64,000 nucleotides of DNA from Chlorokybus atmophyticus (GCA_009103225.1 RHPI01002823.1:570989-634988), one strand, 5' to 3'; positions 24,997-36,929 are shown, counted from the first letter of the stretch. The notes: generated by a model from the sequence alone, not told the origin. Numbers and translations are program-made.

Positions 24997-26049
24997 CTGC
25001 AAGAGGTGCTTTGCGAATGGGAAAGTTGTCTGCGTTGCTTGCCGCGGATTGGGCTACCTGAGGACAGCCCCGAAAATGTGAGCAAAAATGTCGTCGTTGT
25101 TTGCTTGATAACTACCGAGCAGTGCTGTGAGCCACGTTGATTTTTCCAATAAGCATGACAATGCAGCACTTATAAACTGACTGCTTGCTCAGTTAGTTGG
25201 AGTAGCTGTATGGACACCATGCGCTATGCTTTGTATCTCGGCATAGCAGCATGTTGTGTTGACACGATTGTTGATACGGTTGTTGGCAGTATGTCAGTAG
25301 CTTGTGTGACAGTTTTACAGTAAGCATCATTGTACCGCATGTACGCTTGCAGGATGAACTCCATGGGGCAGGAGATTGAAGACGACGAGAACATCCGCAG
25401 TTGCAACTTGTGCGAGTTGCAGGTGTGTTGCTTGTTTACGCAAGTAAATAGAATTAGGCGTATGAAGAAAGTAGAACAAAGAAGAATTTGCTGTTATATT
25501 GGCCCACCCACATCACAGTCAGGAACGTATATCTGTCTTGTTTGCAGGGGACAGTTGACTGTCCACAATGTAAGGGCAAGTTGTACACTCCACAGCTGCT
25601 ACCCAACTTGCACAAGGTACGTGCGCTGGTAGGGCAGCTTGTGCGTTTGAACACGCAGCCTGTTGTCTGATGTTGCATGTGATCTGCAGAGTTTTCAATG
25701 GCAGACACCCTGGCAAGAACAGCTGAAAAGAGTTCTATCAAGGAGATCACGAGTGCGCCAGGTGAGAAACTTGCGGATGTGTTCTTAGGCTCGTGTTGTG
25801 GGTATTTTTGTCATGATTGTTATTATTGTTGTTGTTGCTCAGCAGATACGTATCAACATTCTACCTGTTGTACCTGTTGTACCTGTTCTACCTCTGATAC
25901 TCAACACTAATACTGTTGTTGCACAGAACCGGGCGTACAGGGGAATTACGACTGGTGGCCCATCAGCGGTATCTGGTTTCAGCTTAGATGGTATCAGCGG
26001 AGGGTTCAAGGTGACCGGCAATGCCAACTTGCTTCCACCCGAAGAGTGA
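24997..26049 (+). CDS. DnaJ-type (CxxC) zinc-finger protein, 5' end not resolved
   Basis: Five exons join in phase: 24997-25077, 25353-25422, 25548-25616, 25690-25761, 25927-26049 (stop TGA). They encode CKRCFANGKVVCVACRGLGY, then CNLCELQGTVDCPQCKGK, that is four CxxC pairs spaced as in the cysteine-rich domain of DnaJ and of plastid BSD2-like proteins, which bind two Zn2+ and assist protein folding or assembly. Two of the usual Gly positions are replaced, so the repeat is degenerate. A basic helix (QEQLKRVLSRRSRVRQ) and a Gly/Ser-rich tail follow. The first exon begins mid-codon after CTTTGACAG, so at least one upstream exon with the start, and perhaps a transit peptide, is missing. It is convergent with the SDR gene. 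Confidence 0.68.
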
Positions 26050-26768
26050 CGGGTTGAGTCGTAGTAGCGCGCGCTAATTTTTTTGTATTGCAAATGCAAG
26101 AAAGCTGTAGTTTTGATAAGCATGACAGTGACTATCAGACAGTGCTTGGGCATGCAGAATCGGTTGTGCATGCCTCGGTACATCATCCTTAGCCTACTCG
26201 GTGAAGCACCTAGATGATCTGTTGTACTATGCAATGTACTACAAACGTGCTCGCATGATATAGCTAACTGACTGCATACCCATGCGCCCTACCGGCTACT
26301 AACCTTCGGCCGTGTATCTCTATGCGGCGCAGTGGCTTTGTGTTGCCTCAGAGATTGGCGGAGGTGTTGGGCTAAGGGGCGCAAGGGTGAAGCACAACAT
26401 CAGCACGCACAGCGACACTACGCATGCATTGCACAGCGTATCCACACTCTACATTAATGCACTCACTAACCTTCCGTTGCCCTCTGCTGCTGCAGGTTGT
26501 CCACCTACCCCTACTATCTCCCTGCCTGCACCCAATGCTGTATTTGCATGCACATGCATTCCTTAGTGTACAAAATATGCAAGTGATGTATGCAAGTAGT
26601 TGTGAATCGGTTAGGTGGTGAGCTTGGCAGCTACACCCCCAGCCAAATTTCGTAAGATCGCTTTCCTATTCTGCATAGCCTACTGCACAGTGCCTATCTA
26701 TTTGATCCTTAATCATACTTAATACCGTATGCAGTGTTGCATTCCAGTTCGGGTTTGCTGTGATTAAA
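26050..26768. other. Tail-to-tail intergenic region
   Basis: It lies between the convergent zinc-finger and SDR genes. Nothing recognisable is seen in it. Confidence 0.5.
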
Positions 26769-29368
26769 TTATACTACAGAAGTGGTGCCAAAAGGGTTGA
26801 CACCAAACATCTCATAACCCCTAATCGCTGCAGAAAACAGGGCTCCCACAACCACCTGAAAGGCCATGCACACAGCTTAGAACTCACTCATCTAAGTGGT
26901 TTGGTCAGGGGAAGTCACAGGATGGCATGAGGCCTGCAAGTATGTACCTCATCTTTCTTGTATGTGTAGGCGTCCCAGATTGCCTTAGCAATGTCCTCCG
27001 GCTTTTGCGCCGTTGGCATGCTGAGCACCTGTCATATGACTTGTATTGGCACCAATGAAAAATGCAAGCCCGGCGCATGTGTGCGCATATGCTCGTGTGT
27101 AGGGGTGTGGGTGCAAGCGCAGCATTGAGTGTGGCAAGCAGCATCACATTCTTTACAAGGCCGGTTGGCGGCATGCAGGTTACCTGCTGCAACTGCTTCT
27201 TGGCCTCATCAACATTCTCCCCTCGGAACTCTGCCCGCTCCAAGAAGTCGCTGGCTATCACCCCAGGATGTACCTTGTATGCATGCGGACAAGGTTTGTA
27301 CTTGGTTGGGCAAGCGCAACGGCTACTGCTTACAGACACTTAGAAAATGTGCCCATCTCACCTGTGCCACATGCACCCCTTGCTTCCCATAGTCATACCT
27401 CAGGCACTCTGTCAGCCCCTGCACACAGAACTGACTTGAGTAAACTCTCATAAACACCAGAAGTGCTCAGCAACTGATAGTGTTTCAGTGTTCATGCTAT
27501 GTTCGTGATAATGCATCACCTTGCTTGATTGACAACACCTCACCTTGAGGGCGTATTTGCTGGCAGTGTATGCCGACATGCCTTTGATAGGGATGCGGGC
27601 AGCGAAGCTGTTGACGTTGATGAGAGTGCCTTTCGACTTGAGCAGCGCGGGCAAGAACACCTTCGAGAGGTTCACTGCGCCCAACAGGTTTACGCCGAGC
27701 TGCACAGCACACAAGTAGTACAAAGTTTAGACACAACAGTAGAACAACACTACAATGTACACGCAGGCACTTGCAAGTGCCGGCTATGATAAATTACGTT
27801 TTGTGGCGCACATAAGACACGCTGGGCCCACTGTTACCACATGTGCATGCGCATGTGAGGCTCATGCGGACTTTGAACACGTAACCACACGCATGTAAAT
27901 GCGCTTGAAAGCATGTATGCATGTGTGCCTGTATGTGTGTTCATCAAAGGTTCACGCACACGCGTACTTGTGAGCCACTCACGCACATGCGCACGTGCAT
28001 ACAAACATGACAATTACCAGCTTGTCCCAATCCTCATCAGTCGTGTCCAGAAACGACCCATACACGCAGATTCCCGCGCAGTTGACCAGCACGTCAACAT
28101 TTGCATACTTCTCAAACACCTTCTTGGCTGCACACCAGCTTTCAACATCACAACTAGATACCAACACAAAGCAACATCCACACGAAAATAGACTAACTCA
28201 CCAGCTTGCTTGACTGACTCCCTGTCGCTTATGTCTCCCGGCACAGCAAGCGCAGCGCTCTCCCGTTTTGCATTTGCGGTTATCTCGTCTGCCACTGCTT
28301 GTAATCTCTCAGGCTTGCGAGCAATCACCTTTGGGACAGTTGCTTAATCCATGCAGTTGCATGTGTGTATATTAATCCCCCTGCCCCATGCACACGCATG
28401 TGCCAACACCCCGCATGCACACACATGCATGTGCATGCAGCTGCGTACAAAAAACAACCACGCCCACAAGCATCGCCTCTACAGAATTGAGCGCGCACGC
28501 GCACATGTACGCGCACACTGAAGAGATAGTTTGTGCACGTGCACACGCGCGTGGGTGTGTTTGTCATGACAATGATCTGCAACGCCAAAGACTTGCGACA
28601 CAAAGCACAATAGCACATGCAGATGCTACGCAGAACTGCTGCTCCTCACCACAACGTTGAAGCCCTCTTTCGCAAACAACCGCGCCGCAGCCCTTCCCGA
28701 ACCCTTCGCGCAAACAGTGCTAAGTATCAGCATGCAGCACATCTCGCATAATGCAAGTCTGCACATCACAGGTCTTGCATGCTTGCACATGCACGCGGCG
28801 AGGAAGAACACTCGTACTTGTCATGCTTGCCATCATGCTGGATACAACGCACAGCGAGATTGCATGCACACAGCTTTGTCGACACACAGAGCTTGACGGT
28901 TTGACCACCATTTACATGTGCATTGCACGAACAGTTCCACAAACGAAGAACCAAAACCCTAACACAGGCGAGTGCGTGAGCCCAACCTGAGAGCCTCCTG
29001 TAATGACGACAGTCTTGCCCCCAACCTTGCCCCCGCCGCTCCCTGCCGGCGCCGCCTTCTCCTGGTGCTGCTGCTGCTGGCTGCTAGCTGCTGCCGACAC
29101 TGCAACTGCGGCCCTTCGCTGGCAGAGCAAACAAGCAAGCTGTCAACCATACCCACAAGGACAACCACAAGGACAAGAACAAGGTTACGACAAGGTTCAT
29201 GAGAGGGTTGTTGACAGGGTTCAGGGGGGAAGGAGGGCCGAGGAGAGGGGTTGTGCCTACCCTGGCGAGGCGGAGGCGGAGTGCTGCGGCGGAGGGTATC
29301 GCCGCTGCGGTGAGGAGCATCCTGAGGGCGGCGGCCAGGGCGCAGTAGAGGACGGTCACTAGCCACAT
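26769..29368 (-). CDS. Classical short-chain dehydrogenase/reductase, probably plastid-targeted
   Basis: Ten exons, 5' to 3': 29368-29261, 29118-28987, 28703-28650, 28328-28202, 28127-28018, 27699-27544, 27418-27362, 27273-27184, 27028-26948, 26855-26769 (stop TAA), 333 aa. The Rossmann cofactor motif ITGGSQGSGRAAARLFA spans the exon 2/3 junction; VARKPER-type basic residues after beta-2 suggest NADP(H). Then come LVNCAG, the catalytic Ser in VNSFAA and YTASK with the usual 12-residue Ser-Tyr spacing, and HPGVIASDFLERA. The first about 70 residues are Ala/Ser/Arg-rich with RRAAVAVSAAASS, fitting a plastid transit peptide. The tail GVNPFGTTS resembles cyanobacterial SDRs; 3-ketosphinganine reductase is a less likely alternative. 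The substrate is unknown. Confidence 0.82.
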
Positions 29369-29992
29369 GGAGCGATGACGCGCTTGAACCCTCACACAGA
29401 TGGACAGTGCGTTCAGGCGGCGGTGTGTTGTGACTGAGGTGCTGCGGGGGAGAGCCACGTCACGTGATTGAACACGTAGACTGGGCTCGAATGCATGCAT
29501 TGATCGACTGATGAACTGCACTAATTGTACTGCTTGGAGAGAGAAAAGCGACACAGTCGGTGTGCCCGAGCAGCTTCCATGGGCACACGAATAACTCAGC
29601 ACAGTCTACATTATGGCGCCTGTGTCTACGTCGCAGAGTGACAAGTCTTGATGCGTCGATAATCCTCGTCCATCGACGCGGACACATGAAGACCATTTTT
29701 CCTAATGACTGCGTGTGTCGATGTCGACGTGTGGGTGCCTTGTTTCGCTCAAGTTTGGGTTTGCTCTGGTTTTCCGCCAGCATTTTCCCGCCGGCAAATC
29801 GCAGGCTATTCCGGTCATTTCCGCTACATACTTTGTAAGGACCATACGATTGGGCCTACACCGACCGCACTGCACCGGCACACCTTTAGAATATGACACA
29901 ACGTGCCATCCTCACCCAACATTCTGCCCAGATTGTTGTCACAAAACCCAAGCAGCGACGTCGACAAGCACGGACAATTTCCGCCATGCCTA

Positions 29993-30026
29993 CGTCGCTG
30001 TGCGTCGCCGTCGACGCACAGCGACG
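29993..30026. repeat. Perfect 15-bp hairpin with 4-nt loop
   Basis: CGTCGCTGTGCGTCG at 29993-30007 is the exact reverse complement of 30012-30026, with loop CCGT. The stem is GC-rich and would be very stable in RNA or as a cruciform. It lies inside the GTCGA-rich island. Confidence 0.9.
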
Positions 30027-30124
30027 GCCTACGCGGGAAGGTATCGACATAAAGAGACAGTCGCTCTCAGTCGACATCGACATCGCTACAGTCCCATTGT
30101 CCAAGCACAACAAAACGTAGACAA

Positions 30125-30694
30125 AATGAGTTAATAGGAACCCCTCGGCCGACAGATTAACAGCCAGTATGCCCGATGGGTTGCCATTAACTCATTATGT
30201 CGCTGTTTTGACGCGTTTCGGCACTGCGATTCTGGCCGTGTCGACGCCGACTTTCGCAGAATCGACCGCGTGTGTCGATGACGAATAGCGTAGGCTGTCT
30301 TGGTTTGTCGATGGCGACGTTCATAGTCGCACTTTTTGTGCGCCGTGTATGTCGACGTCGATTGGTGAACCTAACGTTGAGCCGTTTGGGCGGGACCAGT
30401 TTTGGGCTGTATGCGAAATCCAAAGTGTCTGATCAATGTGTGATAGTCGTGCAGTGCAGGGGCAAACCCTAATCCCCATCTACTGTTACATCACACGTCG
30501 ACGTCGACACACACAGCCATCTTACAAATCGACTGCGCTTGTCCACATCGACTCGCAACGGCATGTCAGCCACCGCCGACATCGACACACCCAGTCCAAT
30601 TACCCTACGTCGCCATCGACACACGCGCAAGACATAAGACATCGCTGAGTTAATGCTTGCCACAGCGCAACAGCTCGGGCATACTGGCTGTTAA
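30125..30694. mobile_element. Foldback/MITE-like element with inverted terminal arms
   Basis: 30157-30176 (TTAACAGCCAGTATGCCCGA) is perfectly inverted at 30675-30694, and the similarity continues inward (CAACCC, ATTAACTCA) with an 11-nt insertion in the right arm. A second short inverted pair, AATGAGTTAAT at 30125-30135 and 30186-30196, lies around the left arm. The roughly 500-bp interior codes for nothing and is rich in repeated GTGTCGATGNCGACG-type words. The structure suggests a non-autonomous DNA transposon; target-site duplications were not identified. Confidence 0.5.
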
Positions 30695-31291
30695 GCTTTC
30701 CGCAACCATGGACTGTAAAGTGAGAAGACTTGATTGGCCTATTGCATCAAACGTACACATACTGCTCTCTGTGCTTTTATGAGATATTTAGCGACGTAAT
30801 GCATTTGCAATTTTGACACAGAATATCGCATTCGACATTTGTAAACATTATCATGCGTGTTTCTAATGCGTGTTGAATATGATACTACAAATGTCAAGTG
30901 TTATTAAGCATCGTGGGGCCATCAGTGTCTGAAATTTTGTGCCTATTGCACTTCAACGTTGGCCATGGCAATAATAATAATACATACATGCAAGAACTTG
31001 TTGAAAATCCTGACAACTGCAATGCGGTTGGTTCCGCCATCTTATACTTGGCTTGCATTTGCAAAATGCATACAAAGTGAGTTTCATGCAATACATCAAC
31101 ACAACATGTGTACGCCGTATAACAATAGCAATACAGGTCCATCTGCAATTGTGTACTTGAGTTTTTAAATGCATATAAAGTGAGTAGCATGCAACTATTA
31201 ACACAACATATATACGCCGATGGAACAACGCTATCATCATTAATTCATGTTTATCAACGTCCATTGTCATACTGTGCATAGAATGTTCGTG

Positions 31292-31292
<1 letters not shown>

Positions 31293-31374
<82 letters not shown>

Positions 31375-31410
31375 NNNNNNNNNNNNNNNNNNNNNNNNNN
31401 NNNNNNNNNN

Positions 31411-31457
<47 letters not shown>
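31293..31457. repeat. (GA)n microsatellite with 36-base assembly gap
   Basis: GA repeats run from 31293 to 31374 and 31411 to 31457, with N at 31375-31410. The gap is presumably more of the same repeat. Confidence 0.97.
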
Positions 31458-31458
<1 letters not shown>

Positions 31459-32215
31459 ATGTGTACATAAGTCGGGAAGGCCAATGTGCACAACCATGGC
31501 AATGCATGCATGAGTAATAGGGTTGGGCTTTAGCAATAGGTAGTAGAAAGAGGTAGTTCAGCCCGGTGGTCATAATTGGTGTAAGGTGCGTACGCGCGAT
31601 GAACTGAAATAAGTGGCATGCACAATATGTGGAATGTATGCGAAGCACCTTGCACGCACGTATCGCCGCGTTGCATATCTTGTACACTCCCTACCTCCAT
31701 TTCCCCTCCCGCTCTCTCCCCTTTTCCCTCATCCACCTCCCGTGTACTACGTTATTAATAGCTATCAAACGACCCACTATTTGAAAGTGTTGCAATGGCC
31801 TTCAATGGAGCAAAAACTCACACCAGGCGCTGGCATGTTTACTACTACAGAGTATGGCCCAAGAGCGCTTGTCATTTACAGAATTCACAATCTCCTTTAC
31901 TTTGCCCACCACCGTCAGTGTAACTACTCATAGTACCATACCCTTTATATTCACACGGTACAACTACGTTGCTGAACCAACACAACCTGCCTGATCGCAC
32001 ATATAGTACACAGGCATTCCAATATGACAGATGCAGCAAACACTCTACACATGTAGGCTATGCATCAAACTTGGCTGCCAAATATTTCACAAGCTATCAC
32101 AGCGCTCATGGATGGGAGCTTGCCTCCCATAACTATCGTACAAGCTAACAATGGTGCTGCTATAGATACACACAACAAAAGGACCTCAGGCATAGTGGCT
32201 GTGCAACCAGTCCTC

Positions 32216-33350
32216 CTATGCAAATGGCCTGAAGAATGCGTTGAGAGCTGATGTAAACAACTCGAACCTGCACGAAAACAAACAGAGTTGCCAACCGCCA
32301 GCTTATACCACTGCCGAATTAAGTGGTGATACCATTTTAGCCAGAAAATCGCACCTGAAGGGTTCTCCGAATTTGTACAGGGGGTTCTTGACAACAAACT
32401 CGGCATAAAGATTGCTGTAGACATGCTGCAGAGCGTCTCGCATGTCGCCAACTTGTGGCGTTGTCATCAACACAAACTGTCAACAAAGCATTGTCCGTTG
32501 AGGAATCAATACTTTTTTACTCATTGCGAGCATGCATGCAAACACACCCTACGCACCTTAAGACCAGAGGGAGTGTCCATGTAGTGCAGCTTGTACACAT
32601 TGGTGGTGAAGCTGTGGAAGGAACACGTGCCCTTGCTGCCTCTGCAAGTCGTACGCAATACTTTGACAAAACCGTTTCACACACATTGAGCTGCTCGTAG
32701 GTGCAAGAGTGACGTCCAAGTGCATGGCTATGCACAGACTGTTTGAGCATGCAACAGAATGAGCCCTGCAACAATAGTCATAACAGAGCTCACACGCGTT
32801 GCTGCAGACACATACAAACAACATGCCTATGCATCTAGCATTCAAACTGAACAACTATTGAACAGCATTGCGAGTGTTGTTGTGTTGAAAACCTGGCAGG
32901 CCAGCCAACGTTGAAGGAGGCATTGTCTCTCTGCTGATCACGCTTTTTGCTTGAATGAAGCATATACGTTCGCACATACACACCACTAGCATACATCTGC
33001 TTCCATGCAATAAAATTCAAGCTGCTTGTACCATCCAACTATTGCTCTCAGTGCAGCATTCGAACTTGAGCTTACGTGACGGGGTCGATCTTAGCGACGA
33101 ATGACGCGAGCGAGAACAGCAGACCAAACAGTAGCTTGTGGTCGTCGTTGGAGGTCTGCTTGCCTCCCTTCTTGGGCGGCGCCGCCTCCTTCCTCTTGGC
33201 CGCAGCCGCCGCTGCTGAGGTGGTTCTGGGCTTCCGCCACACGTGGTAATACACGTTCGCGCCGTTGCGGGCCAGCACGTGCAGCGTGAATAGGCTGTTA
33301 GGCACAGCAAGGGCGTACCCGCTCGCCAATGTCACCACCGGGCCAACCAT
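32216..33350 (-). CDS. TRAPPC1: TRAPP complex subunit 1 (TRAPPC1/Bet5)
   Basis: Four exons, 33350-33076, 32641-32557, 32476-32355 and 32267-32216 (stop TAG), give 177 aa. The longin-type sequence is clear: FTLHVLARNGANVYYHVW, then HKLLFGLLFSLASFVAKIDP, YKLHYMDTPSGLKFVLMT, and VGDMRDALQHVYSNLYAEFV followed by VKNPL, all in the order of human TRAPPC1 (145 aa). It is a core subunit of the TRAPP tether and Rab-GEF that acts in ER-Golgi traffic. An Ala/Lys-rich insert of about 30 residues sits between the first two blocks. The ATG at 33350 was chosen because the longer frame upstream (a poly-Glu stretch) has no ATG; an upstream coding exon spliced at GCGCAG remains possible. It is divergent from the carrier gene, with 488 bp between starts. 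Confidence 0.92.
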
Positions 33351-33837
33351 GCCCACCGCCTCCTCCTCCTCCTCCTCCTCCGCCACCTGCGCCTGGACGT
33401 TGCTGAATTACACCTTACCGTAACTCTAACTGGTGTCGTGACTCAGACACGTTTCGTATCTCATTACGTTACGGACTTCTGCGAGATACGCTGCTGGCCA
33501 TGCGCAGATGAAGACGAAAGTGACTCGGCGATCAGCGCAAAAGTGACTCACTTTTGCGTCATGTGTGCGTCACTGCACGCGCGGCGTCAGTGTGACGGTT
33601 GAGGAGGCGGCTGAGCACGAGGAGGAGCAGCAGGAGGGTGGCTAGTAGAAAAAGGCGGCGAGTTGCTGGGTCTGGCCGGAGTGTTGGGTGGACGCCTGGC
33701 ACGAGTGGGGAGAAGGGCGTAAACGCTTCAATCTGCGGTAAGTCAACTCGAGCTGAGCTTGGCTATGCTCAACTGAGCTCATATGTGAGCATGGACAGGT
33801 CTTGAGTCTATACAAATAAGCTTTTCTCAAATTAGCT
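33351..33837. promoter_or_regulatory. Shared upstream region of divergent TRAPPC1 and carrier genes
   Basis: 487 bp separate the two start codons, so both promoters must lie here or overlap the first exons. The segment has a GAG/CTC run and GC-rich parts, and no TATA box stands out. The bidirectional-promoter reading rests on gene orientation only. Confidence 0.45.
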
Positions 33838-36477
33838 ATGACAAAGTCGGTTGCGTCCTTGCTTAAGGGTGCAATCGGGGCTCGAGCTCGAGCTAGTACC
33901 TGCACGCAAAGTTGCAGCACTGGCTTGCGTGGTGTCAAGCTGGAATTTCGCATTATTCTGCTTCGTGCCGGTTGTCAGCTTTTCATGCGTACGTATGCTT
34001 GCACGCGTGCGTCCAGGTACAGGTATGTGTGGGTGTTTGCTAGTGCGTGTGTTTGCGTTAACACATACAGTACGCATGCTCCCGAGTGTGCGTGTAACTG
34101 TTGTGTATTCGCGCTTTGTAAAACGTGTTTTGTATTGTAGGTAGCAGTGGCAGCCAGTCAAGGCCTTCGCTGTAAGGCGCTTGCTTATCAGCCAAAACGA
34201 GTCCAATAGCAGCAGAGCTGGAGACCGCCGTACTGGATCGTGGTCAAGGGCAGGATGGGCCCGGTCCGTACTCCGCCTTGGGCTGGGCGTACACCACCAC
34301 AGGTACATGCTGGTGCTGCTGGTGTTACGGTGTATGTGTGTGCGTGCACATGTGCAACCATGTGAAGGCGCTACGAGTACTTAACAGTATGTCTTGTGTT
34401 CTTAACTGTTTTGCATGCAAAATGCGTATATGCAGTCCTTGTCACCTGTATTGAAGCTTCCCACAATTCATCTGCAAGTTATTGTGCCGAGTTTGTTTAG
34501 TTATGCAATTTGCGTTCGTTGTTGGTTGAACCATGAACATGTGTTTGTGCAGGACCAAAAGCAAAAACCACACCAGCCTTGGCTCCCCAGCCTTGGCTCG
34601 AGTTGCATCCGCCAGACCTGCACCTTCCAACATTTGCCAAACAACTGATTGCAGGCGGCATTGCAGGTATGCGCATTGGTGTGACAAATGAAGCCACTTG
34701 TTACATGGTGATGTTATGTTGATTTTTGCTTTGATTTTCACTCAGGCGGTGCAGCGAAGACACTTGTGGCGCCGTTGGAACGCGTGAAGATTTTGTTGCA
34801 GACCGGTGGTGCCAGTTACCAGACAGCAAGCATCATGCAATCGCTCAGGCGCATCCAAGCGGATGACGGGGTGCGAGGGTTTTTCAGGTAGCCCGGCAAT
34901 GGTGCGTATGTCAGTTATCCCAGTTGTTGGCACCTCGTTTTCAATGTCCTCTGCTGTAATTAGAGTTGCGTTTGCTTCTAGTGTCCAACGTTATACACAC
35001 GCACGCGCACGCCGCTGCTGTTATGCAGTGGTGGGTGCGCGCGTGTGTCTGTGTTTAAGTATGCTGGTGTTTATGGAGGTGCGGTCCCAGGTGCTGACTT
35101 GCCAGCATATGTTTTGCAGAGGGAATGGTGCAAGTGTGGCGCGCATCATACCTTACGCTGCATTTCACTTCATGGCATACGAACAGTACCTGCGAATACT
35201 ACTGCGTGCAGGTACGCCACCTTTTGTACGACCTTGTGCAAGCGATGCACTTGTAGTTCTCTCTGGCAGATCGTCGCGCTGTGTAGCATGTCTTCTGTAC
35301 TTATGAAGCACTTGGCACCTTGATGCTGATTGTGTTGTGGTTGTGTGGGCAGGCTCTCCTTCAACGCCAATAGTGGACATGGCAGCAGGTACTGCAGTTG
35401 GTGGTGTTGCAATGTCATTCATTGATGTTCCTCGTGTCATTCTGTTTGATCAAGTTTTGTCAGCACACACACCAGACCATGACCCAATCTGTGCTTGTGT
35501 ACATGTTGCAGGTTCGCTGGCAGGAAGCACTGCTGTGCTGCTGACCTACCCGCTGGACCTTGTGCGCACGCGGTTGGCTGTGCAGCTGCCGGACAATATG
35601 GTGCTGTACAAGAACATTCGGCACGCCTTCCGATACATTGTGCAGCAGGAGGGTTGGGTTGGACTGTACAGAGGCATAGGCAAGTGGACTTAATAATGTC
35701 TCACAGGCCCACACGGAAGTTGCCGCGCCCCCGCATGCACAAGTTCATGAGTGCTCATACAGGAGTTCGCGCAATTTGCACATTGGTTGGTTGGAGTATC
35801 GCCAAAGGTTGAGTGCTAATTGTGGTTTTGTTGTTGCAGGGCCCACGTTGTATGGCATCTTTCCATATGCTGGGTTAAAGTTTTACACTTACGAGGCATT
35901 GAAAGCACGGTGGCGGAGGCATCATTACCCCAATGTTGATGCCTCTGCTGAGTTGCAGTCACCGCCGGTGCACTTGAAGCTCGCATTTGGCGCTGCTGCA
36001 GGACTCGTCGGACAGACCGTCACGTTCCCACTGGATGTTGTGCGCAGGCGCATGCAGGCAAGCGGATGTGTAGTGGCATAGGCAATTGCACGCAGGCATG
36101 CACACAAGCATGCATGTACTTATATTACCTGATTGCAAGCATCAGAACAAACCAAGGGCCATATTAATGTGTGGCTTGTGGCATATGTGTGACTTGCGTG
36201 TGTATGGCTGACTGTGTTGATTGGTTGGTTGCTGTAGGCACAAGGAGCGTTTCTTGCAGCAGCAGACATACACAAGAGGCCATATGACGGGCCTGTTTAT
36301 AGGGGCACATGGCACGGGTTGCGTACTATCGTTGTCACCTCTGGCTGGAGGTCTCTCTTTGCGGGTTTAAGTATCAACTACTTGAAGGTCACACCGTCAG
36401 TTGCCATTGGGTTCACTGTCTACGATTACATGAAAGCGCAGATGGGGTTGCCTTTGAGACCACTAGCCACAGGCTAG
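33838..36477 (+). CDS. Mitochondrial carrier, CoA/adenine-nucleotide type (SLC25A42/16-like)
   Basis: Nine exons: 33838-33868, 34192-34302, 34553-34666, 34746-34887, 35120-35211, 35353-35388, 35512-35679, 35840-36057, 36238-36477 (stop TAG), 383 aa. Three carrier repeats are visible, with signatures [24 protein letters not shown] and [11 protein letters not shown] (P-x-D/E-x-x-K/R) and linked [33 protein letters not shown] and [20 protein letters not shown]. These segments are very close to the plant/animal CoA carriers, which import CoA in exchange for adenine nucleotides across the inner mitochondrial membrane. The first repeat lies after a roughly 80-residue N-terminal extension; the first exon (10 codons) is assigned by phase only. 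The introns at 35680 (GCAAGT) and probably 36058 (GCAAGC) are GC-AG. Confidence 0.9.
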
Positions 36478-36737
36478 GTCTTTATCGCACGTTACATTGC
36501 GCTAATAGTATGTTACACTTTTCGGCACCACTGAGGTTTTGTTTAGAGAGTAGCACCTTGACACCCATACAATGGGATTCAGGTGTCCAGTTGTTACTCA
36601 TGCAGTCTGTCAGGAATTGCGTGGCTTCAGTATGCGTTCTATTTAAATACGTAGCTAGAACTGACACAAGTATACACTGAGATTGTGGTTCGTAGTCATC
36701 AAGTATACTTATTACACACTGCTGTTTTGACACCTTT

Positions 36738-36766
36738 CCCCAGCATCATTATCATTGATGCTGGGG
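36738..36766. repeat. Perfect 11-bp hairpin
   Basis: CCCCAGCATCA at 36738-36748 pairs with 36756-36766 over a 7-nt loop, 261 bp after the carrier stop. Confidence 0.85.
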
Positions 36767-36893
36767 TTTGGCGAGACTGACTCAGTGTGCGGGGGCAGCA
36801 TAGCGCAGCACAGCACAAGCAGCACAAAGCATCCCGCTGCAGCATCGTGTTGCCATATTGCTCACCCCCACTTCGTACAGGTTGTTCAGGAAA

Positions 36894-36929
36894 ACACTAT
36901 GGCAATACACAAATGTATTGCCATAGTGT
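36894..36929. repeat. Perfect 16-bp hairpin with 4-nt loop
   Basis: ACACTATGGCAATACA at 36894-36909 is the exact reverse complement of 36914-36929 with loop CAAA. A chance origin for a 16-bp perfect stem at 4-nt spacing is unlikely. Confidence 0.92.

Larger units (their letters stand above)
29369..32215. other. Gene-free region with mobile-element-like sequence and microsatellite
   Basis: No gene was supported. 29600-30640 is an island rich in GTCGA/TCGAC words. It includes a 15-bp hairpin and sits beside a pair of inverted arms, listed separately. 30700-31290 is AT-rich. A GA microsatellite interrupted by a gap occupies 31293-31457. 31460-32215 contains only short open frames. Confidence 0.5.

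Noticed and set aside
26769-29368. Identification of the SDR as 3-ketosphinganine reductase
   Set aside because: The motif set is shared by all classical SDRs, and the C-terminus and lack of a C-terminal membrane anchor fit cyanobacterial-type SDRs better.
31247-31687. Long Arg-Glu or Ser-Leu repeat open frames
   Set aside because: They are translations of the GA microsatellite and the N gap.
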